IMG/VR virus record: IMGVR_UViG_3300014060_000007
Location: 1 to 33,782 of that record
DNA from: a virus
DNA: 33,782 bases
Direction: 5' to 3' (one strand)
The first letter of the stretch is position 1. Each line of letters starts with the position of its first letter. Position numbers and translations under genes: made by a program. Below are positions 1-10,026 of the stretch, one piece after another. The notes below the pieces were generated by a model. The model ran no database searches, was not told where the DNA came from, and was given only the letters and a program-made list of their open reading frames with translations.

Positions 1-120
1 TTCAGTATAATCTTTAGCAGCCTGATATCTATCTGATTTTTTTAACTCACTTACTTTATTTTCAGTATAATCTTTAGACTTCTTAAAAGCATCAGATTCT
101 TTAACGTCATTTAAAACATG
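1..120 (-). repeat. 60-bp tandem repeat inside the large structural gene
   Basis: The 17 bases TTCAGTATAATCTTTAG occur at 1-17 and again at 61-77, exactly 60 bp (20 codons) apart and in frame. At protein level the units read like KKSDRYQAAKDYTE and KESDAFKKSKDYTEN, with a weaker copy near bases 240-270 (ESYKKAKDFF). It is a degenerate ~20-residue amphipathic helical repeat and probably continues past the left edge. Confidence 0.6.
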
Positions 121-2385
121 TTCACCAAATTGTTTTGCTTGAGTAGCATTAGACAATAAAGTTTCTTTAAGACCTCTGTCAGAAATACTTTCCTTTTCTG
201 TGGTATAAAAGTTTTGTGCTTTTGCTTTACTCTTATTAAAAAAATCTTTAGCTTTTTTATACGATTCAGTTTCTTTAAGACTATCTAACTTTTGTAAACC
301 TTGTTCTTTTAATCCATCAAAAGTTTTAGGTGAGTCATCAGGTCCGTCAGGTGTATCGTAGAAACTACTATCCGTACCATCACCATATACACGACCTTCA
401 TAAAGACTGAAAAGATGATCATAATTGAATTTTACTACACCATCATTTTCTCGTGTGATGAAACCCAAATCTTCGAGTTCATCACCATAGCCAAGATTTA
501 AATAAGCCTCTACTTGATTAATTGGATCTTTAACATTAGATGCTAAAGCATTAAACCTAGTAGTAATTTCTTTAAGACGACGGTTAGTATTAATAGAATC
601 GTCTCTAGTAAACTTACTACTACCATCTTCACTAATTAATGTTTCTTTGATATCAAACTGTTTAGCAATTAAATTAGATATTTCATCTCTAGTAGCAATA
701 TCATCAGTTTTAATACCTTCGCCTTGAGCCAAACTAATTGGATCAAATGTTTTAAAGTCAAAGCTATTTTCTAATAAAGTTTTACTTAAAGCTACTTTTG
801 CTTGTGGTGAGAGTTCTCCTTTAGAATCTAGTCTGTCAATAATGCTATCTACTAAACGCCCACCGCTTTCCATTTCGAAATCACTGACTATAGTTTTACC
901 AACAGTGTTTTTGACATTCTTACTGGAATCAAACTTATTATTTCTTAAGTCGTATCTAATACCTGCGTCTGGATCTAATGTAAACCCATTGCCAGTTCTA
1001 ATAGCATTTACTTCACCATGTATTCTAGATAAGAATCCAGGAATAATATCAATAATGGATTTTCTTGTAAGATTATCAAACGTAGCAGGTTCTACTGAAG
1101 TATCCACACCAGGTTGTTCAATATGTGAACTACGTCCAGTGAAGCCAAAGACATCACTAACGTTATCCATTAGACCACCCATCATGCCATAACCATAATC
1201 TTTATTCAATAATTGGTTAATTTTTCTAGGTAATGAATCAGTAAACTCGGCAGCTTTTAAACCGTATTTACTTACTAATGAATTTCCAGGTATTCTATTT
1301 CTTGCTTTTTTAGCACCATAGTTAAATAACTTATCAGCTACACCACCACCAGCAGAGTTACCTGCCATCTCAAGTCCGTCGACACCCATGTCAGCGGCCA
1401 TAGTAGACATGTCCATAGCTGAACCAACCATATCCAAACCTTGATTTACTGACCCTGCTGCATTTTTAACTTTATTTTCAAGTTTAGTTTTTACATTAGA
1501 CCAATAATCTCTACCAAAACGTTGTGCCTTACTTTGAACATTACCTAAAATCTTGTCACGGATCATTTGTGTGTTTACTTCACCCAAACGTATTTTTGCG
1601 GCTTCAGGTAGAGCTGTGTTTTTAACAATACTTTGTAAAGCATTTTTTACATCTGTAGTACTATCAATGTTTTGTTTTAAAATATCACGACTAACAAACA
1701 AATGTTTATATTGAAGCTCTAAAGATTTTCTATGGTATCTAGATAATATTTGGTCTTGGTAACTTACCTGACTAGAAACACCTTTATTAATTAGTTCTAA
1801 TACACCAATTTCATAATCAAATTTAGCTTTATCAAGACCTTTTTTACTTTTTTCTTTTGAAGCATCAATTTCTACTTTTGCTTCTTCATTGTTTGCCTGT
1901 ACACCAAACAAGTCATCAAGCTTACTATTGATGGTCTCATTTTCAATATCTGTTTTAGTAGGTCGGGTTTTACGATTATCATCTTCTACTTCTAACGCTG
2001 GCATGATTTTATTTTTTACAAAATCAGGTAAGATGTCTTCTTTACTTTTCAAAAAACCACTAGCGGTCTTTTTGAAATTTTTAACACTTTTTTCAGTATC
2101 TTTAGTAAAAGTAGAATATAAATTAGATACATTATCGTATGCATTATCTAAACCATCAATTGTAGTAGTGTAATCTTCTGGTAAAACTCTTCCAAGTCGT
2201 TTAGTTATTTTTGATGTATCCGTGACTTCGTTTTTAAAGCCCTCTGTAAATCCACCAGATAATCGTTCTACTGGAGTCCGTGATTTACCTTCTGAGGCAA
2301 CGTCATCATCAAAACCTAGATCAAAGTCTAAATCTAAACCATCATCTAGACTGTCATCTAACTCTGTAATTTCCTTATTAGACAT
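1..2385 (-). CDS. Large virion-type structural protein, partial (3' end outside window)
   Basis: The minus-strand frame starting at ATG 2385-2383 stays open to base 1 (795 codons, no stop), so the gene runs off the left edge. A GGAG ribosome site lies just upstream of the ATG. The N-terminus is strongly acidic (MSNKEITELDDSLDDGL). The middle is helical, with a Gly/Ala/Met-rich stretch near residues 330-400. The visible end is charged amphipathic helix with repeated K-K-[AS]-KD-[YF] units. I recognise no enzyme motif. It is divergent from the RNA polymerase genes, a position matching phiKZ gene 181, which encodes a very large virion protein with a peptidoglycan-hydrolase domain. That domain, if present, would be beyond the window. 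Virion role is inferred from size, composition and position. Confidence 0.7.
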   Translation of the reverse strand, partial: MSNKEITELDDSLDDGLDLDFDLGFDDDVASEGKSRTPVERLSGGFTEGFKNEVTDTSKITKRLGRVLPEDYTTTIDGLDNAYDNVSNLYSTFTKDTEKSVKNFKKTASGFLKSKEDILPDFVKNKIMPALEVEDDNRKTRPTKTDIENETINSKLDDLFGVQANNEEAKVEIDASKEKSKKGLDKAKFDYEIGVLELINKGVSSQVSYQDQILSRYHRKSLELQYKHLFVSRDILKQNIDSTTDVKNALQSIVKNTALPEAAKIRLGEVNTQMIRDKILGNVQSKAQRFGRDYWSNVKTKLENKVKNAAGSVNQGLDMVGSAMDMSTMAADMGVDGLEMAGNSAGGGVADKLFNYGAKKARNRIPGNSLVSKYGLKAAEFTDSLPRKINQLLNKDYGYGMMGGLMDNVSDVFGFTGRSSHIEQPGVDTSVEPATFDNLTRKSIIDIIPGFLSRIHGEVNAIRTGNGFTLDPDAGIRYDLRNNKFDSSKNVKNTVGKTIVSDFEMESGGRLVDSIIDRLDSKGELSPQAKVALSKTLLENSFDFKTFDPISLAQGEGIKTDDIATRDEISNLIAKQFDIKETLISEDGSSKFTRDDSINTNRRLKEITTRFNALASNVKDPINQVEAYLNLGYGDELEDLGFITRENDGVVKFNYDHLFSLYEGRVYGDGTDSSFYDTPDGPDDSPKTFDGLKEQGLQKLDSLKETESYKKAKDFFNKSKAKAQNFYTTEKESISDRGLKETLLSNATQAKQFGEHVLNDVKESDAFKKSKDYTENKVSELKKSDRYQAAKDYTE

Positions 2386-2453
2386 TTGACTTCTCCATTA
2401 TATAAATTTTATTGACTATAAAATCCAATATAAAAAATATAGGAATTAAAAAA

Positions 2454-4163
2454 ATGAAAACCCAAAAACTTCCCTTTAACATAGAAATCATGAAAGTTGA
2501 TGGTAAATTGGTTAAAGCTATGCGTCCTGTTACAACTACTGACATAATGGGTAGTTCAGGACAATCCATTGTACCAGATGATAAAAAAACACTTACCTGG
2601 TCTGGCGAAACTAAAATATCATCTAACTTTAATCCAGATGGATTATTCTCTACTGAAATATTTGGTAGAATCGGTGAACCAGAACGTGATCAACGTTTTT
2701 CATTCATTGATATTAAAGCAAGTGTATTCCATCCAATTATTTATAGAAATTTGATAAGTATTAAAAAGTTATATAAAGAAATAATGGAAGGTAAGACTTA
2801 CGTCATTTGGAATGATGAAGAAAAGGATTTTGAAGTATCAGATGAAATTGATGGTTCTACCGGATTCCAGCTTTTACTAGATCATTGGGAAGACATCAAA
2901 CTAAAGCAAACAAAAAGTGTTGATAGAAAAATAAAAATAAAACTTATTGAAAAATATAAAGATCGTGCATTAGTTAACAAAGTATTAGTCATGCCTGCTG
3001 GTCTTAGAGATATAAGAGCCAACAGTGATAATAGATTAGAGTTTGATGAGATAAATGATATTTATAGAAGATTAGTAGGTATCAGTAAAACTATCTCTGG
3101 TACTGGTAAAAGCATTGAATCACCTGCAATGAACTACAGTAGAGTACAGTTACAGAAAGCTTTTAATGAAATATTTGATACTGTAGAAAATATGTTAAAA
3201 GGTGATGGTAAAAATGGTTTCATGCAGGCTAAGTGGGCTAAAAGAAAAATCCACAATGGCACACGTAATGTAATCTCTTCTATGGAAACCTCTAAAATCA
3301 CTCTAGGTGGTAAAGATACTCCAAGTGGTTTAGATACTGTTATGGGTTTATATCAACTTATAAAAGGTACATTAGAACTCACTATTCATCAATTACGTTC
3401 TAGTTATTTAAATGAAATTTTTGGGGTAGGTGATACAGGTTCTATGATAGGCTTAGTTGACCCAGTTACTCTTAAAAAAGACCTTGTTCATTTGAAACCT
3501 GAGTTTATAGATAAATGGACAACCATTGATGGTATTAAGAAAATAATAAATGGATTTGCTAAGAAAGAAAATAGATTTAACCCCATAATGATAGAGGATC
3601 GTTATCTTTCTTTGATTTATAAAGGTCCAGATAAAACCTTTAAAATCTTTAGTGATATTAATGATCTACCTGAAGGGTTTGATAAAAAATATGTTGAACC
3701 TTTAACTTACATTGAATTAATCTATCTTTCTGGATATAGAAAGTGGAACGATTTAAAAGTAATGGTATCACGTTATCCTGTTACAGGACTTGGTTCTGCA
3801 TATCCATCAAATGTTTATGTAAAAACCACTGTCAATACTGAAAGTAGAGCTGAGTTGGATCAAAACTGGCAACCAATTGGTGAAGACCATGTTGCTTATG
3901 AGTTCCCTACAAAAGAACCCATGGAGTACATTGATAGTTTGGTAATATCACCAACTAGAATGAATGGTCTGGGTGCTGACTTTGATGGTGACATGTGTTC
4001 TTGTATTTTCCTCTACTCTGATGAAGCAATTGAAGAGATTAATAAGAATTTAGCTTCAAGAGAAGCTTATGTTCATCCATCTGGCAAATTAAGAACAAGT
4101 GTTGAAGTAGATACTTTAAGTTTAGTGTTAAGAAACATGACTGGCAATTATGCTACGAAATAA
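2454..4163 (+). CDS. RNA polymerase beta'-like subunit, N-terminal/catalytic half (probable virion RNAP)
   Basis: A 569-aa protein. The catalytic Mg2+-binding loop GADFDGD lies near residues 507-513 (D509, D511, D513) and matches the universal NADFDGD of beta' subunits. Other beta' landmarks occur in the right order: DGLFSTEIFGRIGE near residue 55 (compare DGLFCARIFGP), KRKIHNGTRNVISS (compare GKRVDYSGRSVI) and SRYPVTGLGSAYPSNV (compare NRAPTLHRLGIQAFEP). The protein stops about 55 residues after the loop, so bridge helix, trigger loop and C-terminal beta' must be on another polypeptide, as in phiKZ-type split polymerases. I chose ATG 2454 because AGGA sits about 10 nt before it; the frame extends to TTG 2412 without a ribosome site. 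It lies 12 nt upstream of the beta gene. The link to structural genes and the protease suggests the virion enzyme. Confidence 0.9.
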   Translation: MKTQKLPFNIEIMKVDGKLVKAMRPVTTTDIMGSSGQSIVPDDKKTLTWSGETKISSNFNPDGLFSTEIFGRIGEPERDQRFSFIDIKASVFHPIIYRNLISIKKLYKEIMEGKTYVIWNDEEKDFEVSDEIDGSTGFQLLLDHWEDIKLKQTKSVDRKIKIKLIEKYKDRALVNKVLVMPAGLRDIRANSDNRLEFDEINDIYRRLVGISKTISGTGKSIESPAMNYSRVQLQKAFNEIFDTVENMLKGDGKNGFMQAKWAKRKIHNGTRNVISSMETSKITLGGKDTPSGLDTVMGLYQLIKGTLELTIHQLRSSYLNEIFGVGDTGSMIGLVDPVTLKKDLVHLKPEFIDKWTTIDGIKKIINGFAKKENRFNPIMIEDRYLSLIYKGPDKTFKIFSDINDLPEGFDKKYVEPLTYIELIYLSGYRKWNDLKVMVSRYPVTGLGSAYPSNVYVKTTVNTESRAELDQNWQPIGEDHVAYEFPTKEPMEYIDSLVISPTRMNGLGADFDGDMCSCIFLYSDEAIEEINKNLASREAYVHPSGKLRTSVEVDTLSLVLRNMTGNYATK

Positions 4164-4175
4164 GAGGTATTAAAA

Positions 4176-7100
4176 ATGCTTAAGTATGAACTTTTTTATA
4201 AACAAAAAGGCATTAGAAGAATAAATCAAATAGTTAATCCAGTTATTAACAATACTCAGAATCTTCTTTTACCTTTTAACTCTATTTTTCATTACATCCC
4301 TGAAAACAATAGTGTTAAAGGTATTCCTTCAGACCATTGGGCTGTTAAAACAAATGAACGTTTAACAATGGTAGAACATGTTTCTGAATTTCCTAAGGGG
4401 TTAGCTAAAGGTAATCCACGACTAACAGCTGTTAAACCAGATCTATTAGTTATGGATTATCACAGAAAAAACAGAAAGATGAAAAAGGTAATGAGTCTAG
4501 AAAAAAGTCTTAGAGACCCAAAGACCTTATTGGTTGTTAACTATTCACTTTTAAATGATGTTTATCGTTATACCAAAAGTTTCTTTTCACTTTACTTTAA
4601 AAGAATTAACCTTATCCAGTCTATCTGGTCCAATATTGAAAGTAAGGGTTCTTTAACGGAACGACAAAATTATGTTCAAATTGATATTCCTACCGAGATG
4701 CCTAAGTTAAGCTCACTTAGAAAAGCTGAAGGTGAGATGTCAAGAGCAATGTTAGAAGAATTTAAAAGTTTTGAATCTTTATTTCTTCTAGATATTTGGA
4801 CTTGGTTAGGTGAAGATCGTAAACAAAGTACAATGTCTGTTTTATCTACGTTGGCGCTTAGTAAAACCAATTTGATTTTAACACATTACAATAAGTGGGT
4901 TATGATCAACTTAGGTATTCTTGATGAATGGCGAAAAGGTATTGATGCTGAAGGTGATTTAGATCCTGGAATGATTCAAAAGAAATTTTTACGTTTAGTA
5001 ATTACTCTGTTCGAATCTTATTCAGTTGTAGAACCAAACCCTACTGAGGAAGAACCATCTGCAAATAAAGCTAAAGAAAATCCTTTAGATATTTTAAATC
5101 CTATTACTGAAAAAGAAGAACAGGATTCAAAGCAAGATATAAAAAAGGCATTGAAAAAAGATGATGATGTTGAAAAACAATTAGAAATTTTAAATAAGGA
5201 TGACAACCTAAATAAACCTAATACAGATGCTAATTTCTTTGAAGAAGAAATTGAGTATGGTGAATCCATTAAGATTAAAGCTGAATCACTAGCATCTGAT
5301 GGTAATATCACAACTCGTGAATATAATAGATACTTAGAAATGTCTACGGCTCATGATAAAATTAAAGATCCATTCACTGGTAAAGGTACTATTGCTGGTG
5401 GTGCTAAAATAACTGCTGAAGATCTAAAAATATCAGATCCTGAAACATTACCTGATAGTCCTTTGATTCATGATAAAGGTATGTTAAAAACCACTGTTAA
5501 TGATTTCGATAAAAAATATGTTGAGAACATTTTACAAAAAGACGTGGTTAATAGTGTATTGAATTTAACTAAAGCTGGTGTTGCTGTTCTAGACTATGAA
5601 GTTGAACATAAAGAAGATATTGCTAATTCTTATCAAAAACATAAAATTAAAGTTTCTCCTGTAGGTGGATCATCTTCTACACTTTATCTAAAACTACCTA
5701 ATATAGATAAAGATGGTTACTTTAAAGCCAATGGTGTTAAATATCGAATGCGTAAACAGCGTGGTGACATGCCTATTAGAAAAGTATCTCCTGATAAAGT
5801 GGCTTTAACAAGTTACTATGGAAAAGTTTTTATTAATCGTTCTAGTAAAGTAGTTGATGATTATGGTAACTGGTTGTCTAAAAACATTAGAGTTATTGGA
5901 TTGGATTCTGAAGATCGACGAGTTCTTAATTTAAAAGTTAAACAAAAACATAACAACCAAATTAAAGCACCTAGAATTTATACTATCCTTGCTGATAAAT
6001 TTAGTTCTTTTGATATTGGTGATGTTTCATTATTTCTTAATTATGAAAAGAGAAAAGAATTTTTTGGTGAGGATAATGTAGTTACACTAGAAAAGGATGG
6101 TCTTGTACTCATAGGTAAGAAAAAATCTTTATTAGTACTTGTTGACGAGAACGATACTTTCTATTACATTAAAGATGTAGCAAAAGGTGATCTTGAAGTT
6201 TTAGGTAAGATTGAAGACATCCTAGACCTTGATAGATCTAAAGCTCCAGTTGACAAAGCACATATTAATATTTTCGGTAAATCCATTCCATTAGGTTTTG
6301 TTCTAGCCTATTACATTGGTATTGAAAACTTAATTGATAGTTTACCTGATGAAGTTAAGAAAGTACCTGTTGGTGAAAAACTTAATCTTGTTGGTGATGA
6401 ATATGCTATTCGTTTTGAAGATGAAAATATTGTTGTTAATAAAGACGACAAATTAACTTCTTTGATACTTGGTAGTTTTAATGCTTTTAAAAAGTCGCTA
6501 ACTAAATATAGTTTCTTTGATTTTAATAAGAAAGATATTTATCTAAATATTCTAGAAGACTATGGGTTTGGTTTAAGAATATTAAAAGAATTAGATCTAA
6601 TGAGAGATATGTTCATTGATCCTATTGCTTTAGATTTACTTAAAGAAATGAAAGAACCTACTAACTGGTTAGGATTACTTAAACGTTCTGCTGAACTTTT
6701 ATTAACTGACTACTCTCCTAAAGAAACTGATTTAAGAGAAATGCGTATTAAGGGATATGAAAGAATATCAGGTGCAGTATATATGGAACTTGTTAACTCC
6801 ATGAGAAAACATAGTGCTTATCCATCTGGTAAAATAGAATTAAACCCATATGCTGTTTGGTCTAGAATCAATACAGACCCATCAATTGTTATTTCTGAGG
6901 AATCTAATCCTGTTAAAAATATCAATGAAAAGGAATCTGTGTCTTATGTTGGTTTTGGTGGTCGTGGCAAAGTAAGTATGGTTGCTAGAACTAGACTTTA
7001 TGGTAAAGAAGAGATAGGTACTATTTCTGAAGCTACTGTCGATAGTGCTGATGTCGGTATTAACACCTACACAGCTGCTAATCCTAAATTTAATTCATTA

Positions 7101-8315
7101 CGAGGTACAACTGACAGATATGATCCTAAGTTAGATACACCAACTAACGTATTAAGTACAGGTGCTCTATTATCACCTGGTGCTGATATGGATGATTCAA
7201 AAAGGGTAAACTTTATTACAATTCAACATGCTCAAGGTATTAGTTCAAAAGGTTATAAACCTAGTCCTTTGAGAACTGGTTATGATAAAGTATTAACACA
7301 TAGAACAGATGACTTGTTCTGTACTACAGCTAAAAAGAAAGGTGTTGTTACAAAACTCAATAAAGACGCTATAACTGTCGATTATGAAGACGGTGAAACT
7401 GTTTCTGTTGAATTAGGAAAACGTTTCGGTAAGGCTGCAGGCGCTGTATACCCACATAACGTCATTACTGGACTTAAGAAGGGTGATAAGTTAAAGGTTG
7501 GTGAAGTCATAGCTTACAATGATAGTTATTTTGAGAAAGACCCATTGTTCCCTAAAGAAGTTTTATGGAAAAATGGTGTTATGGTTAAAACTGCTATATT
7601 GGAATCTAATGACACTTATGAAGATTCTTCTGTTATCTCTGAAAGGATTTCAAAAGAACTTGGTAGTAGTAATACTAAGTTACGAGAATTGTTTATTGAG
7701 TTTGATCAATCTATCAGTAATTTAGTAAAACCAGGATCTAAATTAGATACAGACTCTATTTTATGTATAATAGAAGATTCTTTTACTTCAAATAATGAAC
7801 TGTTTAGTGATGAAACCTCTGAAACATTAAAGGTTCTTACAGGCAATGCTCCTAAATCAAAATACAGTGGCACAATCGATAAGATTGAAATACTTTATTT
7901 TGGTGATAAAGAAGACATGAGTCCTTCTTTGAAAGCATTAGCTGACGAGGCTGATAAAGAAACATCTAAGAAACTTCGTTCTCTAGGTAAGAAGCCTTTG
8001 ACAAATGAATTGTCAGATACTTTAAGAATCGATAATAAGAATGTAGAAATAGATACAATGGTTATTCGTGTTTACATTACTGAAAACGATACTGCTGGTA
8101 GTGGTGATAAAGGAGTGTTTGGTAATCAGATGAAAACTGTTTTTGCTAGAGTTATGTCTGGTAGAAATCAAACTGAATCTGGTGAAGACATTGATGCTAT
8201 ATTTGGTTATCAATCTATTAGTGCTCGTATTATTTTATCTCCAGAAATAATGGGGACTACCAATACGTTACTAAAAGTACTGTCAAAGAAAGTTGTTGAA
8301 GTATATAAAAGTTGA
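4176..8315 (+). CDS. RNA polymerase beta-like subunit with N-terminal extension (probable virion RNAP)
   Basis: A 1379-aa protein. Beta homology begins near residue 500 (GYFKANGVKYRMRKQRGD at about 514-531 resembles the GTFVINGTERVIVSQ region). It continues with a fork-loop region near 920-980 (SYVGFGGRGK then SEATVDSADVGINTY, compare ALGPGGLTRERAG and CPIETPEGPNIGLI). The active-site lysine region is near 1308-1320 (GSGDKGVFGNQMK, compare AGRHGNKG). The first ~280 residues are a helical domain I cannot match. A Lys/Glu/Asp-rich linker (about 287-360) joins it to the beta body. A GAGG ribosome site precedes ATG 4176, 12 nt after the beta' stop, so the two are made from one transcript. In phiKZ this corresponds to the gp178 position. 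Whether it is virion or non-virion RNAP is inferred from neighbours. Confidence 0.88.
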   Translation: MLKYELFYKQKGIRRINQIVNPVINNTQNLLLPFNSIFHYIPENNSVKGIPSDHWAVKTNERLTMVEHVSEFPKGLAKGNPRLTAVKPDLLVMDYHRKNRKMKKVMSLEKSLRDPKTLLVVNYSLLNDVYRYTKSFFSLYFKRINLIQSIWSNIESKGSLTERQNYVQIDIPTEMPKLSSLRKAEGEMSRAMLEEFKSFESLFLLDIWTWLGEDRKQSTMSVLSTLALSKTNLILTHYNKWVMINLGILDEWRKGIDAEGDLDPGMIQKKFLRLVITLFESYSVVEPNPTEEEPSANKAKENPLDILNPITEKEEQDSKQDIKKALKKDDDVEKQLEILNKDDNLNKPNTDANFFEEEIEYGESIKIKAESLASDGNITTREYNRYLEMSTAHDKIKDPFTGKGTIAGGAKITAEDLKISDPETLPDSPLIHDKGMLKTTVNDFDKKYVENILQKDVVNSVLNLTKAGVAVLDYEVEHKEDIANSYQKHKIKVSPVGGSSSTLYLKLPNIDKDGYFKANGVKYRMRKQRGDMPIRKVSPDKVALTSYYGKVFINRSSKVVDDYGNWLSKNIRVIGLDSEDRRVLNLKVKQKHNNQIKAPRIYTILADKFSSFDIGDVSLFLNYEKRKEFFGEDNVVTLEKDGLVLIGKKKSLLVLVDENDTFYYIKDVAKGDLEVLGKIEDILDLDRSKAPVDKAHINIFGKSIPLGFVLAYYIGIENLIDSLPDEVKKVPVGEKLNLVGDEYAIRFEDENIVVNKDDKLTSLILGSFNAFKKSLTKYSFFDFNKKDIYLNILEDYGFGLRILKELDLMRDMFIDPIALDLLKEMKEPTNWLGLLKRSAELLLTDYSPKETDLREMRIKGYERISGAVYMELVNSMRKHSAYPSGKIELNPYAVWSRINTDPSIVISEESNPVKNINEKESVSYVGFGGRGKVSMVARTRLYGKEEIGTISEATVDSADVGINTYTAANPKFNSLRGTTDRYDPKLDTPTNVLSTGALLSPGADMDDSKRVNFITIQHAQGISSKGYKPSPLRTGYDKVLTHRTDDLFCTTAKKKGVVTKLNKDAITVDYEDGETVSVELGKRFGKAAGAVYPHNVITGLKKGDKLKVGEVIAYNDSYFEKDPLFPKEVLWKNGVMVKTAILESNDTYEDSSVISERISKELGSSNTKLRELFIEFDQSISNLVKPGSKLDTDSILCIIEDSFTSNNELFSDETSETLKVLTGNAPKSKYSGTIDKIEILYFGDKEDMSPSLKALADEADKETSKKLRSLGKKPLTNELSDTLRIDNKNVEIDTMVIRVYITENDTAGSGDKGVFGNQMKTVFARVMSGRNQTESGEDIDAIFGYQSISARIILSPEIMGTTNTLLKVLSKKVVEVYKS

Positions 8316-8322
8316 TTTTATG

Positions 8323-8350
8323 ATAGGTAGCACATAGCTACCTATTTATT
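8323..8350 (+). terminator. Hairpin after the beta gene (weak terminator or processing site)
   Basis: A perfect 9-bp stem, ATAGGTAGC / GCTACCTAT with a 5-nt loop, is followed by TTATTTAAA. The T-tract is short and the next ribosome site begins at 8357, so partial read-through into the next gene is likely. Confidence 0.5.
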
Positions 8351-8367
8351 TAAAAAAAGGAATGGGT

Positions 8368-8568
8368 ATGAAGGAACATTTTGATGAGAATTTAAAAGTA
8401 CTTGCACATGGTACTGAATTGGCTGCCAGAATTATCGGTAAGGTTATCGGTGATGAAGTATCTAATGTGTCTCAAGGAGTAATTATGCTGGATAAAGAAA
8501 TTAAAACTGCTATTGCTGCTAAGTTACAAACTAATTTAATTAAAAAGGCTGGGGGTCGACTTAAATGA
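8368..8568 (+). CDS. Small protein of unknown function (66 aa)
   Basis: A short, mostly helical protein (MKEHFDENLKVLAHGTELAA at its start) with a basic end (KKAGGRLK). No domain recognised. ATG 8368 is preferred over ATG 8362 because AAGGA (8357-8361) leaves a 6-nt spacer to 8368 and none to 8362. Its TGA stop overlaps the ATG of the next gene (ATGA at 8565-8568), so the two are translationally coupled. It lies between the RNAP beta gene and a probable virion protein and may be a minor head protein or chaperone, but nothing in the sequence proves this. Confidence 0.75.
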   Translation: MKEHFDENLKVLAHGTELAARIIGKVIGDEVSNVSQGVIMLDKEIKTAIAAKLQTNLIKKAGGRLK

Positions 8569-10013
8569 TTCGCGAAAACACAATTGACGCAGTCTATTCA
8601 TTAGCTGGTATTCTTAAAGAAAAGGATATCGTCCTATCACCACTTAGTGATTCACCTATTTCTCAATTAATGGGTGTAGCCGTTTTAGAAAATCCTAAAG
8701 GTATTGATGAATCACAAGTAATGTCTGTAGAAAGACAATTATTGGTAGGTTCTACCCAAAAGAACTATACCGGTGAATTTGTGCATGATGATAAGCTTAA
8801 AGACTTATCTGATTCAATAGCACTTATTGTTAAGAATAACCTTAAGTTAACCAGAACTGTAATTAACCCCCTAATAAGTGAAGCTGTTGATAAAACAAAT
8901 GAGTTTGTTGAAAACTCTAGATCTGTTAAAAGCACTATTGTTTCTATTAAACCTATTTTCTTTGAAAGTATTTTTGATTCTGCTGTTTTAACTGACATGG
9001 TAGAACGTTACAACAACACTCCTTCTGTAGAAGTTAAATTAGAATATGGTATTACTACAGTTGAAACTAAAGAAGAACTATTAGAAATTGCTTTAACTGG
9101 ATCAAGTGTTTTGGACGGAGCTATCGAAGAATTATTTAATTCTATTTCTGATATCTTCGTTATCAAAGTTTTTAATGAAATCTTTAGTAACACTTCAATG
9201 GTTCGTAAAGGTAAATTACTTGAAACCATTAAGTCTTATACTGTTTCTGAAAGAAAAGTTGTTGCATTGTTAATTCATTTGTTTGCAAGAAAGCTTTTAC
9301 AAACACCTAAAAAAGAATCAAACATTGATTTGTCAACTCACAGAAGTTATGTTTCTGAAATCTTAGCTCAATCTGGTGCATACGTTTATAAAGTTCTTAG
9401 TAACCGTGAAAAAGCTATTGCCAATAGACAACTAATAAGTGTATGGCCAGTAGGACTTGATAGTTTAGGAGAATCAAAGATTGTAATTGAAGTTAATGGT
9501 GACATCTACAATAATTGGTTAGATCAAGGTGGTAGTCCAGAAACTATATTCGGTTCTTTCGTTAGTGAACGTACACGCAGTTATACTGAGTTACTTGAAA
9601 AGAAAGAAATGTTTGAAAACCAATGGGAAAAACGTTTACGTGGTATTAAAACCACCAACAGATTTAATTCTCTAAAATATACATTAGAAGGATTAGAACG
9701 TTCTATTTCTAACATCATTAAAGAAATGGATGAAGAAATCCTACCTGTTGGTCGTGATGTATTGCAAAATAGATTACGTCAAAAAATCTCTACGTTGACT
9801 GGTCCTATTCATGAACGTGTTTATGAAACGGCTATCTACTTAGTTTGTGACACTATTTTCCCACATACGCAAGCTTTCAATATTTTGCAAGCAATTAATG
9901 CATCTTCTAAAGATTTCCCAGAAATCGAAGCTAGAGAAGCAGCTTTATATGCTACTATTGAAATTGTCAGTAACTGGGTAACCGGCTATATTAATGCCGA
10001 ATACTTAAAATAA
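8565..10013 (+). CDS. Putative virion protein, phiKZ gp177/gp176-like by position (482 aa)
   Basis: A 482-aa, largely helical, soluble protein with no signal peptide or membrane segment and no catalytic motif I recognise. The start overlaps the stop of the preceding 66-aa gene, and its own stop is 13 nt before the protease gene with AAGGAAGG between. The RNAP beta / this gene / prohead protease arrangement is the one seen in phiKZ-like genomes, where the equivalent genes encode head or inner-body proteins. The virion assignment is therefore from synteny, not from motif. Confidence 0.7.
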   Translation: MIRENTIDAVYSLAGILKEKDIVLSPLSDSPISQLMGVAVLENPKGIDESQVMSVERQLLVGSTQKNYTGEFVHDDKLKDLSDSIALIVKNNLKLTRTVINPLISEAVDKTNEFVENSRSVKSTIVSIKPIFFESIFDSAVLTDMVERYNNTPSVEVKLEYGITTVETKEELLEIALTGSSVLDGAIEELFNSISDIFVIKVFNEIFSNTSMVRKGKLLETIKSYTVSERKVVALLIHLFARKLLQTPKKESNIDLSTHRSYVSEILAQSGAYVYKVLSNREKAIANRQLISVWPVGLDSLGESKIVIEVNGDIYNNWLDQGGSPETIFGSFVSERTRSYTELLEKKEMFENQWEKRLRGIKTTNRFNSLKYTLEGLERSISNIIKEMDEEILPVGRDVLQNRLRQKISTLTGPIHERVYETAIYLVCDTIFPHTQAFNILQAINASSKDFPEIEAREAALYATIEIVSNWVTGYINAEYLK

Positions 10014-10026
10014 GGAAGGTGAAAAG

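Noticed and set aside
842-1192. Plus-strand 116-codon open frame
   Set aside because: It is antisense to the continuous minus-strand frame of the large structural gene; no ribosome site and Ser/Leu/Pro-rich shadow composition.
2412-2453. TTG-started N-terminal extension of beta'
   Set aside because: No ribosome site before TTG 2412; ATG 2454 has one.
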